Shown here one piece after another: positions 1 to 12,720 of a DNA stretch of 64,000 nt (its first letter is position 1; every line of letters starts with the position of its first letter). The stretch covers positions 62,001-126,000 of the forward strand of contig JBBELK010000380.1 of the NCBI GenBank assembly GCA_037783545.1, in the 5' to 3' direction. Source of the DNA: Henricia sp. BOLD:AAB3569 (lineage: Eukaryota; Echinodermata; Asteroidea; Spinulosida; Echinasteridae). A program made the position numbers and the translations under genes. The notes below the pieces were generated by a model, which searched no databases, was not told the origin of the DNA, and saw nothing but the letters and a program-made list of their open reading frames with translations.

Positions 1-3000
1 TCAGACCCAGTCGATGCAATGCAAGGTTCTTGGCAAGCGAGGTACGAGTGCAGGAAAGACCCTTGCGAAAGGAAGATGGGCTCGATCGCGACACAAGCCG
101 TGCAAAGAAAATTCAGGATCTGACCTCATTAACGCGTGCGCTGCGGACGGACTGATAAGCTGTACCGCTTTCGGGGCCATCAATAAAACTACGTACGCAC
201 GGAGGGGGAGAGGGAGGGTTGGAGCCAATGCGTACACCCAACGTTAAAGTATGTGGGTGACGTCACGAAATTTGCGTACGGGGGAGCGTAGTCTAAATAG
301 TGCGTACGTACTTTATGGATGGCCCCTTCGGTTATACACACATTATACTCGGACTCCGAAAATAGACATTAAACAACAAACATTGCATTTGGATTAGGCC
401 ACAGCCAAAAAGATGTTTTATTTAAAAAATGTCCTTATCTGCCGAATACCAAAAACGCAACGGGCAAACGGCCAAGAAAAAGCATACAATAAAAATGGGC
501 ACACCAGACCCAACCGGGGCATACCAAGCCCTTTATCATGGGCATACCGAGGCCCGACCCGGGGCATACCAAGCCCTTTGTCATGGGCACTAGGCCCGAA
601 CCAGATTTATGTAAAAACCAACACTGGGCTTACAGGCCCAACCAAATCAAACTGAAATAAAAAACATATCCCGAATACAGTGTTGTGAATTGTTGGTGCA
701 GTTGAGCCCCCACCGCGCTAGACATTCGGTCGGGGTGCTAGTCACATGATAACTTTCGTGCACTATGTCAACTGCACAAAAACAGTGATAAAAGAAAGAG
801 CATTTCGTTCGAGGCATGGAATGGGCTACTGGCGGTCTGAACTCGACCCGAAAATGCCACAGAACAACAGTGAAATTGGAGGAGAATGGGGGTGGTGGTG
901 GGGCAAAATTTAACACAAAATGGTTGTTTATGTTGTTAAACAAACGGCTGTGACAAAGTGAAAGCAAAAGCTAAAGCCAAAGGTCGCGCGCTCGCTCCAG
1001 CTAGCCAGCAAAACAACGACGCGCAGCGGCCACCTCTGATTGGACAGAAGTTATCAGCTCACTGCCCGGCCGTAACCAAAACAAACCAGAGGGGGCGTGG
1101 ATGCAGCGTTCGTTCCTAAGCCAAAGCCAATCACAAACTCGGACGGTGACCTAAAAAGGCAAAGTATGACCGACAAAAAGATCTATGTCAACATCAACAG
1201 CCCACGCGCACGCGCGACCCAGATCTCGCCGAGCATAACCCCTTTTATCAACAAGTGATAAAAGGCTTTAAAACGTATTGGAAGCAATGACACGGCGACG
1301 CGGCTCATTCGAACTAGGCCGCGCACTGGTCCGCATTCGTAATCGGGCTGTGAACACAGGTTCGGGCACGTGAACAAATCGCACGTGAAGGCAAGTCGAG
1401 GAGGTCGTAGAGTCGAGGGGGTCGTGGGTCGAGGGGGTCGAGGGGGTTTTAGAACAACCCCTCAGTGCTGGGTAATTGTCAATTTTCTTTGTTTGGGGTT
1501 TGTTGGTTTTATCCAATTGATACCCCTAAAACCTTTTTAACAGTAATCCTGAAACCAGCATCAGTATTTGCATCCGTCCAATTTGGCCTATAATGACACA
1601 ATCGGTTTTTGTGTCATCTCTAATTGGCACCACCTCGGATCTACATGAAATGCTTTAAAATTTTAGCATGACAAATTCAATGGTCAATGTTGTCATTTCC
1701 ATAACTGGTTACAAAGTGGTAATATTTGTTGTTAAATCTGTCGTATTTCCAATATAATCTAACTTATTTGAGAAGTATGGCCTGCAAAATTAATGATATT
1801 AAATAATTTTTGAAAATGCAGTTTTTCCTCTCTCCAGCAGCTTGACTTCGTGAACTTAAGATAATTTTCTATTTTGAATTATCGGGTGGTAATAAATGCC
1901 GATCAGAGCTCCCGTTGTATGTCCCATCCTTGTTTTCGAAATTCTATGTATATTTTTATTATTATTATTTCTCGAAGTAAAGCTGCTGGAGAGAGGAAAA
2001 CCGCCTTTTCAAAAATCCTTTTATCATTAAATTTTGCATCCTAAACTTATCAAATACGTTAGATTATGGGAGATACAACAGACTTAACTCCGAATTCCCT
2101 CCCCCTTTGTAACCAGTTGTGAAAATGATAACATTGACCATTGAATTTGTCATGGTGAAAACTTCATAAATATTCAAGCATTTCCATGTAGATCCGAGGT
2201 GGGTGCCCTGAAATTCATTGCAGCCAATACATGTATGCTGATAGTGGTATACCGGTAGTTGTTTTTAAAAATTGTTCCAACTAATCCCACGCTCCCTATA
2301 CCGTATTACAATATGGGATGTTCTGTCAGAATGTGATTACTCTAAGGGTGGTATAACATATTCCGCAATGTATTAAATGAACATGGCCGTTAGCTGTGAC
2401 ACTCCTCATTCCTCCCAAATCAATATGAGTTTACATACATGATAGGGAGTTAGGGTTAGTGATAAAATAGACCCGTTTAGGGGTTTTTGCACACAGTGGA
2501 ATAAGCATTTATATAAATATATTTCGGGTACAGCGGACTTTTGTCATATATACCAGTTCCTAATCCTACTGTTTATTGCGAAATGCCATCTATTGGGGAA
2601 CCAATATGTAAAGGGCCGCTTTACCAAACATGCTAATTACTTTGTGTGTGAAAAACGCTGAACACTAGACTGCTATAAGCAAATTGACACAGATTGCGTA
2701 GCGCGTTACGCGTGCTATGGACACACACACACACAACTAGTCTTGATGCAAGACCGAATTTACCGTTGTAGTTCGCGATCCCCGCGCTCACTGTTTATTT
2801 CAGCCGCTAGAGGGCGTACCTACACTCGCGACGTGAACTCGAAAACTCGGTCTTGATTACTCCGTAAGAAAAAAGTTCGATAACCTTTATGGAAGCACAT
2901 GAATAATTAAACAGCAAGGTCAACAATTATGGGCGCCTGCGTAGAAGAGAAATCGATGCCTCCATAAATAGGTCATGTGGGATGGTAACTTGCCGTGTAC

Positions 3001-3419
3001 ATTTGTACGTGTGCGGCGCGAAAATGATATCGGGCCGTTTTCGTGCTAGTGACCGTGGTGCATGGCCTGCCGAGAAGCGGCATTTCTCGGTACAAGTGCG
3101 CGCCCAGCCCAGCCCGGTGACTTCCTGTCCCCGGCCGAGGGTGCCTGTCCGTGTAGATTAAGACCCAATGCCATGGCCAAAACATTGGACAATGTTGGAC
3201 AACAGTGGGAAAAAAATCTAAAAATCATGAAAATTTCTCTCTCTTAGTTTTTACACCATGGTTTTTACAACCAAACTAACATTTCACATGGTTTTATAAC
3301 AATGGAAATCCAGGCTGCATATGGGGGCCTAAAATCAGACATGTCATCATTTTATTTCTCATTTTTATCATCAAACTTGTTCTAACATGCATTGTTTATT
3401 TTTTTATTTAATACAAAAT
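1..3419. repeat. Left arm of giant inverted repeat
   Basis: This arm is the reverse complement of 3504-6921 with only rare differences; base n pairs with about 6923-n. It may continue beyond the window start because position 1 still matches. Internal landmarks are two direct repeats of a GGGGCATACCAAGCCC motif near 517-600, a short AC microsatellite near 2723, and AT-rich segments. No recognisable protein is encoded; the short frames occur identically in both arms only because the DNA is duplicated. The family has further fragments near 7474, 8050 and 18260-19315, so it is a dispersed repeat. The near identity of the arms implies a recent origin, gene conversion, or an assembly fold-back artefact. 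Confidence 0.9.
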
Positions 3420-3503
3420 AAAGACGTTTATAGTGGTCGGATATGAAATTCAACCTACAAATTCAAATTATTTCTGCACTTGAAGTCAAATATTGAACTA
3501 ATA
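3420..3503. other. 84-bp spacer of the giant palindrome
   Basis: This is the unpaired centre between the two arms. The reverse complement of this spacer followed directly by arm sequence also occurs at about 18538-18640. The spacer plus right arm therefore looks like the ancestral contiguous arrangement, and the left arm is the added inverted copy. Confidence 0.85.
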
Positions 3504-6500
3504 ATTTTGTATTAAATAAAAAAATAAACAATGCATGTTAGAACAAGTTTGATGATAAAAATGAGAAATAAAATGATGACATGTCTGATTTTAGGCCCCC
3601 ATATGCAGCCTGGATTGCTATTGTTATAAAACCATGTGAAATGTTAGTTTGGTTGTAAAAACCATGGTGTAAAAACTAAGAGAGAGAAATTTTCATGATT
3701 TTTAGATTTTTTCCCACTGTTGTCCAACATTGTCCAATGTTTTGGCCATGGCATTGGGTCTTAATCTACACGGACAGGCACCCTCGGCCGGGGACAGGAA
3801 GTCACCGGGCTGGGCTGGGCGCGCACTTGTACCGAGAAATGCCGCTTCTCGGCAGGCCATGCACCACGGTCACTAGCACGAAAACGGCCCGATATCATTT
3901 TCGCGCCGCACACGTACAAATGTACACGGCAAGTTACCATCCCACATGACCTATTTATGGAGGCATCGATTTCTCTTCTACGCAGGCGCCCATAATTTTT
4001 GACCTTGCTGTTTAATTATTCATGTGCTTCCATAAAGGTTATCGAACTTTTTTCTTACGGAGTAATCAAGACCGAGTTTTCGAGTTCACGTCGCGAGTGT
4101 AGGTACGCCCTCTAGCGGCTGAAATAAACAGTGAGCGCGGGGATCGCGAACTACAACGGTAAATTCGGTCTTGCATCAAGACTAGTTGTGTGTGTGTGTG
4201 TCCATAGCACGCGTAACGCGCTACGCAATCTGTGTCAATTTGCTTATAGCAGTCTAGTGTTCAGCGTTTTTCACACACAAAGTAATTAGCATGTTTGGTA
4301 AAGCGGCCCTTTACATATTGGTTCCCCAATAGATGGCATTTCGCAATAAACAGTAGGATTAGGAACTGGTATATATGACAAAAGTCCGCTGTACCCGAAA
4401 TATATTTATATAAATGCTTATTCCACTGTGTGCAAAAACCCCTAAACGGGTCTATTTTATCACTAACCCTAACTCCCTATCATGTATGTAAACTCATATT
4501 GATTTGGGAGGAATGAGGAGTGTCACAGCTAACGGCCATGTTCATTTAATACATTGCGGAATATGTTATACCACCCTTAGAGTAATCACATTCTGACAGA
4601 ACATCCCATATTGTAATACGGTATAGGGAGCGTGGGATTAGTTGGAACAATTTTTAAAAACAACTACCGGTATACCACTATCAGCATACATGTATTGGCT
4701 GCAATGAATTTCAGGGCACCCACCTCGGATCTACATGGAAATGCTTGAATATTTATGAAGTTTTCACCATGACAAATTCAATGGTCAATGTTATCATTTT
4801 CACAACTGGTTACAAAGGGGGAGGGAATTCGGAGTTAAGTCTGTTGTATCTCCCATAATCTAACGTATTTGATAAGTTTAGGATGCAAAATTTAATGATA
4901 AAAGGATTTTTGAAAAGGCGGTTTTCCTCTCTCCAGCAGCTTTACTTCGAGAAATAATAATAATAAAAATATACATAGAATTTCGAAAACAAGGATGGGA
5001 CATACAACGGGAGCTCTGATCGGCATTTATTACCACCCGATAATTCAAAATAGAAAATTATCTTAAGTTCACGAAGTCAAGCTGCTGGAGAGAGGAAAAA
5101 CTGCATTTTCAAAAATTATTTAATATCATTAATTTTGCAGGCCATACTTCTCAAATAAGTTAGATTATATTGGAAATACGACAGATTTAACAACAAATAT
5201 TACCACTTTGTAACCAGTTATGGAAATGACAACATTGACCATTGAATTTGTCATGCTAAAATTTTAAAGCATTTCATGTAGATCCGAGGTGGTGCCAATT
5301 AGAGATGACACAAAAACCGATTGTGTCATTATAGGCCAAATTGGACGGATGCAAATACTGATGCTGGTTTCAGGATTACTGTTAAAAAGGTTTTAGGGGT
5401 ATCAATTGGATAAAACCAACAAACCCCAAACAAAGAAAATTGACAATTACCCAGCACTGAGGGGTTGTTCTAAAACCCCCTCGACCCCCTCGACCCACGA
5501 CCCCCTCGACTCTACGACCTCCTCGACTTGCCTTCACGTGCGATTTGTTCACGTGCCCGAACCTGTGTTCACAGCCCGATTACGAATGCGGACCAGTGCG
5601 CGGCCTAGTTCGAATGAGCCGCGTCGCCGTGTCATTGCTTCCAATACGTTTTAAAGCCTTTTATCACTTGTTGATAAAAGGGGTTATGCTCGGCGAGATC
5701 TGGGTCGCGCGTGCGCGTGGGCTGTTGATGTTGACATAGATCTTTTTGTCGGTCATACTTTGCCTTTTTAGGTCACCGTCCGAGTTTGTGATTGGCTTTG
5801 GCTTAGGAACGAACGCTGCATCCACGCCCCCTCTGGTTTGTTTTGGTTACGGCCGGGCAGTGAGCTGATAACTTCTGTCCAATCAGAGGTGGCCGCTGCG
5901 CGTTGTTGTTTTGCTGGCTAGCTGGAGCGAGCGCGCGACCTTTGGCTTTAGCTTTTGCTTTCACTTTGTCACAGCCGTTTGTTTAACAACATAAACAACA
6001 ATTTTGTGTTAAATTTTGCCCCACCACCACCCCCATTCTCCTCCAATTTCACTGTTGTTCTGTGGCATTTTCGGGTCGAGTTCAGACCGCCAGTAGCCCA
6101 TTCCATGCCTCGAACGAAATGCTCTTTCTTTTATCACTGTTTTTGTGCAGTTGACATAGTGCACGAAAGTTATCATGTGACTAGCACCCCGACCGAATGT
6201 CTAGCGCGGTGGGGGCTCAACTGCACCAACAATTCACAACACTGTATTCGGGATATGTTTTTTATTTCAGTTTGATTTGGTTGGGCCTGTAAGCCCAGTG
6301 TTGGTTTTTACATAAATCTGGTTCGGGCCTAGTGCCCATGACAAAGGGCTTGGTATGCCCCGGGTCGGGCCTCGGTATGCCCATGATAAAGGGCTTGGTA
6401 TGCCCCGGTTGGGTCTGGTGTGCCCATTTTTATTGTATGCTTTTTCTTGGCCGTTTGCCCGTTGCGTTTTTGGTATTCGGCAGATAAGGACATTTTTTAA

Positions 6501-6921
6501 ATAAAACATCTTTTTGGCTGTGGCCTAATCCAAATGCAATGTTTGTTGTTTAATGTCTATTTTCGGAGTCCGAGTATAATGTGTGTATAACCGAAGGGGC
6601 CATCCATAAAGTACGTACGCACTATTTAGACTACGCTCCCCCGTACGCAAATTTCGTGACGTCACCCACATACTTTAACGTTGGGTGTACGCATTGGCTC
6701 CAACCCTCCCTCTCCCCCTCCGTGCGTACGTAGTTTTATTGATGGCCCCGAAAGCGGTACAGCTTATCAGTCCGTCCGCAGCGCACGCGTTAATGAGGTC
6801 AGATCCTGAATTTTCTTTGCACGGCTTGTGTCGCGATCGAGCCCATCTTCCTTTCGCAAGGGTCTTTCCTGCACTCGTACCTCGCTTGCCAAGAACCTTG
6901 CATTGCATCGACTGGGTCTGA
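3504..6921. repeat. Right arm of giant inverted repeat
   Basis: This arm is the reverse complement of 1-3419. A single-base difference is visible where the corresponding short frames read NNH versus NNN (about 932 and 5998). The part at 3504-4185 is homologous to 18595-19315. The outer end at 6830-6930 is inverted again relative to 7474-7562, so smaller inverted copies flank the big palindrome. I see no gene in it. Confidence 0.9.
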
Positions 6922-7473
6922 GCTGTATTGAGGAATATATATGAATATTGATTAGCCAGTGACAGTGATCGCAACTGACCAATCACGCGCAGCGCATGTT
7001 TCTCGGTCATCGCATGCAGTGCCGATAGGCCCGATGTGCACGTAGCACGTATAGCGCGACATTCAAAATGCATCATAGCTAGGACGCTGTTGCCAACAGC
7101 AAGAGCCAATCACGCGCCTCGCTCCGTTTAGTGGTAGCGTCCACTTTTACTAGGGGGTGGGGTCCAATGTTTAAATAAACAGTCATTGTAAAGACGTTTT
7201 TTAATAGGCCTATCTCTATTCAGAGATTCTGCGTTTAGCTTTTAGCGAAATATAGTAAGTCTTCCTTCAGTTACGAACATTTATACTGCGTGCAAGATAA
7301 AATGATATACATACACATAAAAAGATCTCCCCCACACAAATTGTGGTAATTGCGGCTACGATGTCGCGAGATAAACACGCGAGATGATTGTTCGAAACGG
7401 CTCATTAAAAGGTCAAAAGATACAGGTCAAAAGATATTTTGTCTCTCATTGGTTGAACAGCCCTAGGCCTGTA

Positions 7474-7562
7474 ATACAGCTCAGACCCAGTCGATGCAGC
7501 AAGGTTCTTGGCAAGCGAGGTACGAGTGCAGGAAAGACCCTTGCGAAAGGAAGATGGATCGA
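7474..7562 (+). repeat. Fragment of palindrome-arm family
   Basis: It matches positions 1-95 of the left arm, with small indels, including the TCAGACCCAGTCGATGC word and the following GGTTCTTGGCAAGCGAGG. It is inverted relative to 6830-6930. Confidence 0.8.
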
Positions 7563-8051
7563 GCCCCGAGACAAACAAATAACGCTATATTCCGATAGGG
7601 GAGATAATGAGCTTTCATTTGATGTGTATATTGATTTTGGGGGCGCCAAGCTTGTAATGTTTATTAGTCATTTTTAGCATGAGATTTCATGTGTCGCTCA
7701 CATTTCTTTCCTTTGCTTTGTTTCTGCGGCCTCGTTTGTAGAATCCAACCAATGAACAGTGTTAGTCGTTGGCAGCCGAAGCCGTACATTGGTTTAATCA
7801 ATAATTACGTCAGAAACCGTGGCTTCTATCTGCTCATAATATAGTCACAAAAACGAAAGCTATTTTCTTTCAAAGCGGGAATCTCCGAAGTGTGTTTTAC
7901 CCTGATAAAGTTGTATTTTCTGACGCCCTGACCGGACTAGATAAATATCATTGTAAAACGATCAACTTTCGACTAGAAAATTCGGTTAGTTTTAAAACTA
8001 GTGTAAGATCGGGTTTTAGCCAACATCAGAAGGTAGGAAATTTAGTCATTT

Positions 8052-8245
8052 TTAAGAACGTATTGGAAGCAACACTACGACGTCGCGTTTGCACACGGCG
8101 ACGCGGCTCATTCGAACTAGGCCGGGCTGGCATTCGTAATCGGGCTGTGAACACAGGTTCGGGCACGTGAAAAAGTCGCACGTGAAGGCAAGTCGAGGCG
8201 GTCGTGGGGGTCGAGGGGGTTTTAGAACAACCCAGCACTGAGGCT
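8052..8245 (+). repeat. Second fragment of palindrome-arm family
   Basis: It matches about 1272-1470 of the left arm, including CGACGCGGCTCATTCG and the GTCGAGGGGGT-rich tail, but carries an extra segment near 8075-8095. It is more diverged than the two arms are from each other. Confidence 0.8.
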
Positions 8246-8566
8246 GCATTTTCTGACTCCATTCTTCCGTCAGAAAATAATTTTCTATTCTATATCTCCC
8301 TCATGTGGAAAAAAAAACAAAACAAAAAAAATGAAATATGGACAAGAAATATATACAAGAAAACATGTTTGAGCACTTGTTGGGACGGCTGAGCAGCACG
8401 CCTCGTTTATTTGATACGTCAATTAATATTCTTCGCATTTCCTCAGGCGAAACAACTGCCTTTAATAACATCAGATACCAACATAGGATGCTATAACCTC
8501 TTCGGCTATAAAAAGGAATTTGGTTGATTCATCTAATAACTTGTAGTTGTAGAAAAGAGAAAGATT

Positions 8567-9422
8567 TTAAATTCCGAGTGATTTAGACGTCAGTAAGGTG
8601 GCGTTTGCGTCACTCTTTATATAAGCGTTTCTAGCCTTTTCAGTTTTCCACCTCCCGTGTTGTGATATGAGCTGAGGTGGAACTAAAGAGTTTGATGCGG
8701 CTGAAGCGCCCCCGGCCCGTAAGCTGTGTAGGCCATAGTCAGTAATGTCAGGTACAAAGGGCCGAATAGCCGCCAGCACGATTTCCCTCGTCCTTGTGTA
8801 GCTAAGACCGTGGGATGTCGGAGTATAGCCAGTTTTTGTGCGAGTTAATCTTCGAAGAACTGGCAAAGACGACGCGTCTTTGTCCCCCATAGCTGTAAAG
8901 TACCTTTCGGCAATCGACACAGGACATGTAGCAGCAAACGTTCTAGCGACGGTTATGTCGGCTCCCTGACGAAATTGGTCGGTTTTCGAATGCGACAAGT
9001 GGATGATCATTCGGTCTTTCGTGATGACGCAGTCCTTGCGGGTGACACTACTGATGTCGCTGAAGCGAAGGAAACCAGCGTAACTGACGAAGCAGACAAA
9101 GAGAATTCGCAGGTCTGCTAGGGTAGCGATAGGTCCCCCGTAAGCTTCGTACAGTTTTGCCATAATTTCTGGGGTGATGGGCTCCTTTCTCTTTATGGGT
9201 GTGGATGTTTTGCGCCTGTGCCCTTGCAGTACCGTTTTAACCAGTGGATTGTCTGTTGGCGAAGGAATTCCAGCAAGGTCGTGAGCCCATTTCATCGCAG
9301 CCGCTGCCGTATCTGCGGTGGTCTTGTAGCCCTCGTCCGTTAAAGATGTTACGTAAAGTGTAAAGTCTAATGGTCGCACAGGAAAATCCTGGACACCGTT
9401 CTTTGTCGTGGCCCACCTCTCC
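8567..9422 (-). pseudogene. Tyrosine recombinase, C-terminal catalytic part (interrupted gene)
   Basis: About 285 codons encode the catalytic domain of a tyrosine (XerD/phage-integrase fold) recombinase of the kind carried by Crypton/DIRS-type elements and often annotated in marine invertebrates. The conserved active-site residues are visible: Arg in GFLRFSD, HSLR (His-x-x-Arg), HGRW (His/Trp position) and the nucleophile Tyr in NAYIK. Such enzymes cut and rejoin DNA through a 3'-phosphotyrosine. The N-terminal part is displaced to 14669-14802 by a 5.2-kb insertion, and removing that insertion plus one CA duplication restores an uninterrupted frame. The catalytic domain shows no internal break, so the insertion is probably fairly recent. 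The exact element family is not determined. Confidence 0.85.
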
Positions 9423-9424
9423 CA
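9423..9424. repeat. CA target-site duplication (left)
   Basis: CA directly before the CACTGC terminus; the partner CA is at 14667-14668. Collapsing the duplication restores the recombinase frame. Confidence 0.7.
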
Positions 9425-9430
9425 CACTGC

Positions 9431-10170
9431 AAAAAAAAAATTCTTATTTTAAGAAAAAAAAAATCTTAAAACTAGAAAATTTTCTTGGGAGTGAGCCAAG
9501 AATTTTTTTTCCAGTTTCAAGAAAATATTTTTCTTATCTTAAGAAAATAATTTTCTTAAAATAAGAAAATATCGTAAGAAAATATTTTCTTGGGTAATAT
9601 TGATTTTCTTAAAACAAGAAATTGTTTTTATTATTTTAAGAAAACATACTAGAAAACTTTTCTTAAAAAATTTCTTAAGAAAATAATTTTCTTATAATAA
9701 GAAAATATCGTAGGAAAATATTTCTTACTTTTAAGAAATTTTCTTAGGTAAGATATATTTTCTTAAAACAAGAAAATTATTTTCTTATTTTAAGAAAACA
9801 TACTAGAAAAATTTTCTTGAAAAATTTTCTTGGGAGTGAGACAAGAAAGTAAGAAAATTTTAAGAAACTTTTTCTAGGAGAGCTAGAAACTTTTTCTAGC
9901 TCTTCTAGAAAAAAAATCTTAATTTTCTTGGGAGTGAGACAAGAATGAGAAAATTTTAAGAAACTTTTTCTAGCTCTTCTAGAAAAAAAATCTTAATTTT
10001 CTTGGGAGTGAGACAAGAATAGGAAAATTTTAAGAAAATTTTTCTAGGAGAGCTAGAAACTTTTTCTAGCTTTTCTAGAAAAAAATCTTAATTTGTTTTT
10101 TTTCTAGTCAAAGCAAAGGGTTAAGGTGAGCACTTTTTCTTAAAAAAAGAAAATAATTTTTTGAGAAACC
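9431..10170. repeat. Left subterminal repeat array of the CACTG element
   Basis: Dense tandem and inverted copies of TTTCTTAAAATAAGAAAA-like words and TTTTCTTGGGAGTGAGACAAG units, which repeat near 9482, 9825, 9925 and 10001. This is a likely transposase-binding region; it is non-coding. Confidence 0.75.
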
Positions 10171-12542
10171 TGTCTGTCACCACTATAAGGCAAGTTGTGA
10201 GGGAAAGACGTGTCATTAGATGGAGTTTGAATCCCAGCTGAAGAAGGAAGGTGCATGCAATGAAAGAATACAAAATTGATTAACAGTAAAAATAATTATC
10301 TTTTACACACATCAATTTCATGTTATACACATCATATGACAAAACCTGGATGAAAGACTCATCAGATTTCTAAAGTCATGCACTAACGTAACCCATCATC
10401 CAAAGATTTCCAATGATACAGGTTTTATTTAAATTTCTCAAAGAATTTCTCACAGAAATTTGCATTTCACTGAAAAAATGGAATTTGTACCTTCGAAATA
10501 TGGATTTTTTCATTGATTTCAATTAAAAACATGGAATTTGCTATAATCTAACAAATGGATTACTGCCGTCGCTAACAGAGCTCTACATGTAATTAAGAAA
10601 TTTGATGGACGGACACATAACCAGTTTAGAATACAGGTTACATTACGAAGGAGAGTTTGGAGGTACATGTAAAACGCTCTTTGTTCCTAGAAAACCTTTA
10701 TGTAAAATATAATGTAGACCCAAATAATTTTATCAGCTTGGTTTACACACATGTTCAACGGTAATTTTTCATGAGTGAGGATTTTTTTCTCTTACCTCAA
10801 GCACTCCACTCAAGCAGATGTCGTCAGTGAATGACTTACTCGGTTGTCAATGTTGGAGCCATCATGATCAGACACGACAGATCCTGAAGTTTGAATTCCC
10901 CGCTAGAGCTTGAATGATGTCATCACCAATATCAACAACTTAGTGATTCACTCACTGACGAAGTCTATATTTGTTTTATATACCTCATACATGCAAGGTA
11001 CTGCTGATAAAAAAAAGGAGTGTTTTTACCCCGTCGAGGATAATCTACACCATACACATAAAAAGCTGCAAAAGTTGCGGAAACGCCCAATGGTATACTG
11101 CTGGTGGTGCACAGAACGGTTCCATCCATTTTATGGCAAGGTCCACTGTGGTGTAGGGGTTTCCCTTGATGACCAGGGTAGGGGTTGGAACTATAGGCTC
11201 CTGTTCAAATGTAAGTAAACAATATAGCAATAATCAGTTAACTGAAATATTAAATATTATATACCTCATACAATGATTCTCGTTCACCGATTGGTTAAAA
11301 GCAGATCACGCGACATGGATTAATTCAACCTTTTCTGTGCGCAACTATTGTCTGACCTTTTGCATCAAGGTCAAAGGATAATACGTTTTAAAATACTATT
11401 CCCCAGGGCGTAGAGAATATCACGCACATGTGCCAGTATGTGTGCGTGTGCCAGCAAGCGGGCGTTCGCATTAAGCAACCACTGCATTTTGGCTTGCTCT
11501 CGGTTAACTTAATTTTGTCAAGAAATACATGTACCAATCATTCGACAAAAAAAATCAATGTATGAGGTACATGTATATAAAACAAATATTGACTGCTCTA
11601 TATTTGGGTGATGGTGCAAACTATACCGCCCCTAGGTGATCTTGACATGGCATGCCTGCTATTTTCTCTCGGCCTGCGACCTCAGGAAAATAGCAGGCAT
11701 GCCATCTCAAGATCATCTTGGGACAATAGTTTGCACCATCACCCTCATGAGCAGTCAATATTTGTATACTATTTTCAGCTTTATTTCATTTATAAATTAG
11801 GGAAGCATTGTCTGCAAGATATGTGAAAAATGGTTACCCCTTTGGCTTCCTTTGCTCCCCCATTTGTCTCAAACATCAGATTAATGTTTGTGTTTTAACA
11901 AAAGGTTTAGGGTGATGTACTTTTATCACATGTCGTGCTGGGTATATTGAAAGGTAATTTGTTGTTCCAGTTTTCCTCAGAATAGTCTTAGATAAAACTA
12001 AAGTATTGAACAGTTAAATAATAGTACTGAACAGTTAAATAATATATTACTGCAACCCATTCTACCACCAGCTACGATGCACCGGGCAGCACAGCCATGA
12101 GCCTTAAAATTACATTGGACAATTAAGTTACCTTGTCAATGACATCCTATAGTCAGATCCTCTTCGGCCATCAACAATGGAATGAGCAGGCAACAGGCAG
12201 TAACTGTAAGCTCTGAAACAAAATTAAACATTACATTTTAGTACCTATTTTAGCACAATATTGTCTTCTTCTCTTTGCTATTCCACTTTCTTGTCCTCTC
12301 CCCTTCACATTCTTGCCCGTCTTCAAAAAGCAATGATAAACGCCGTGTTTTTATTTCAAAAACATATTTGCACTTTTTTTTCTGAAAGTGGTCGATTTTA
12401 ACCTTTGGCTGCAAGGTTGCAGTTGTATGCTTTAATGAGATTTTAAAGGTCTTGACCTTTCGATAACTTGACAATGTGTGAGCATGGAGGGTGTGAGTAA
12501 CCTTCCAAACGCCTATCATGTAAAACAAAAGCAAATTTTTGG
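10171..12542. other. Gene-free interior of the CACTG element
   Basis: AT-rich DNA with no recognised protein. A 100-codon frame near 10910 has no known domain. Inverted segments containing ATATTTGTTTTATATACC are found at about 10966-10993 and 11560-11600, suggesting a further small inverted-repeat element around 10966-11600. Confidence 0.55.
11583..11765. repeat. Inverted-repeat (MITE-like) hairpin
   Basis: Two imperfect arms of about 75-80 bp face each other. Both contain GGTGATGGTGCAAACTAT and GGCATGCCTGCTATTTTC in inverted orientation, with a loop near 11680. It is non-coding. Confidence 0.75.
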
Positions 12543-12720
12543 GGTGTATATGGCCGAGCGGTCTAGTGCGTCGAACTTAAGTTCCTGTGCTAGTACTAGA
12601 ATGTAGGTTCGATTCCGGGCCGCGACGGGTTGTGGCACCTGTGCCCTTGAGCAAGGCACTCAACCACACTTGCTCCCATTCCTGTAATTGGCGGTCCCTC
12701 CGCTGTTGGATACTATATAA
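12543..12720 (+). mobile_element. tRNA-derived SINE
   Basis: The 5' head looks like a tRNA gene: box A TGGCCGAGCGGT, then box B GGTTCGATTCC, with a long variable-arm-like spacing as in Leu/Ser tRNAs. It is followed by the core GTGCCCTTGAGCAAGGCACTC, which I recognise as the central block of V-SINE-type elements of aquatic animals. The 3' end runs into AT-rich simple sequence. RNA polymerase III would use the two boxes. Related core sequence recurs at about 28338. Confidence 0.8.

Larger units (their letters stand above)
6922..8566. other. Gene-free repeat-rich stretch
   Basis: No protein is recognised. Apart from the two fragments of the palindrome family listed separately (7474-7562 and 8052-8245), this is AT-rich unique-looking DNA. 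The short frames here have no recognisable domain and overlap the repeat fragments. Confidence 0.6.

Noticed and set aside
1183..1516. Short ORFs repeated in both arms of the big palindrome
   Set aside because: They are conserved only because the DNA is duplicated almost perfectly; no domain, and overlapping frames are equally conserved.
10910..11218. 102-codon ORF in the CACTG element
   Set aside because: No domain, no conservation evidence, and it overlaps inverted-repeat sequence.
12546..12625. Functional tRNA gene at the SINE head
   Set aside because: Good A and B boxes, but no proper acceptor stem and it is followed by a SINE core; a tRNA-derived SINE explains it.
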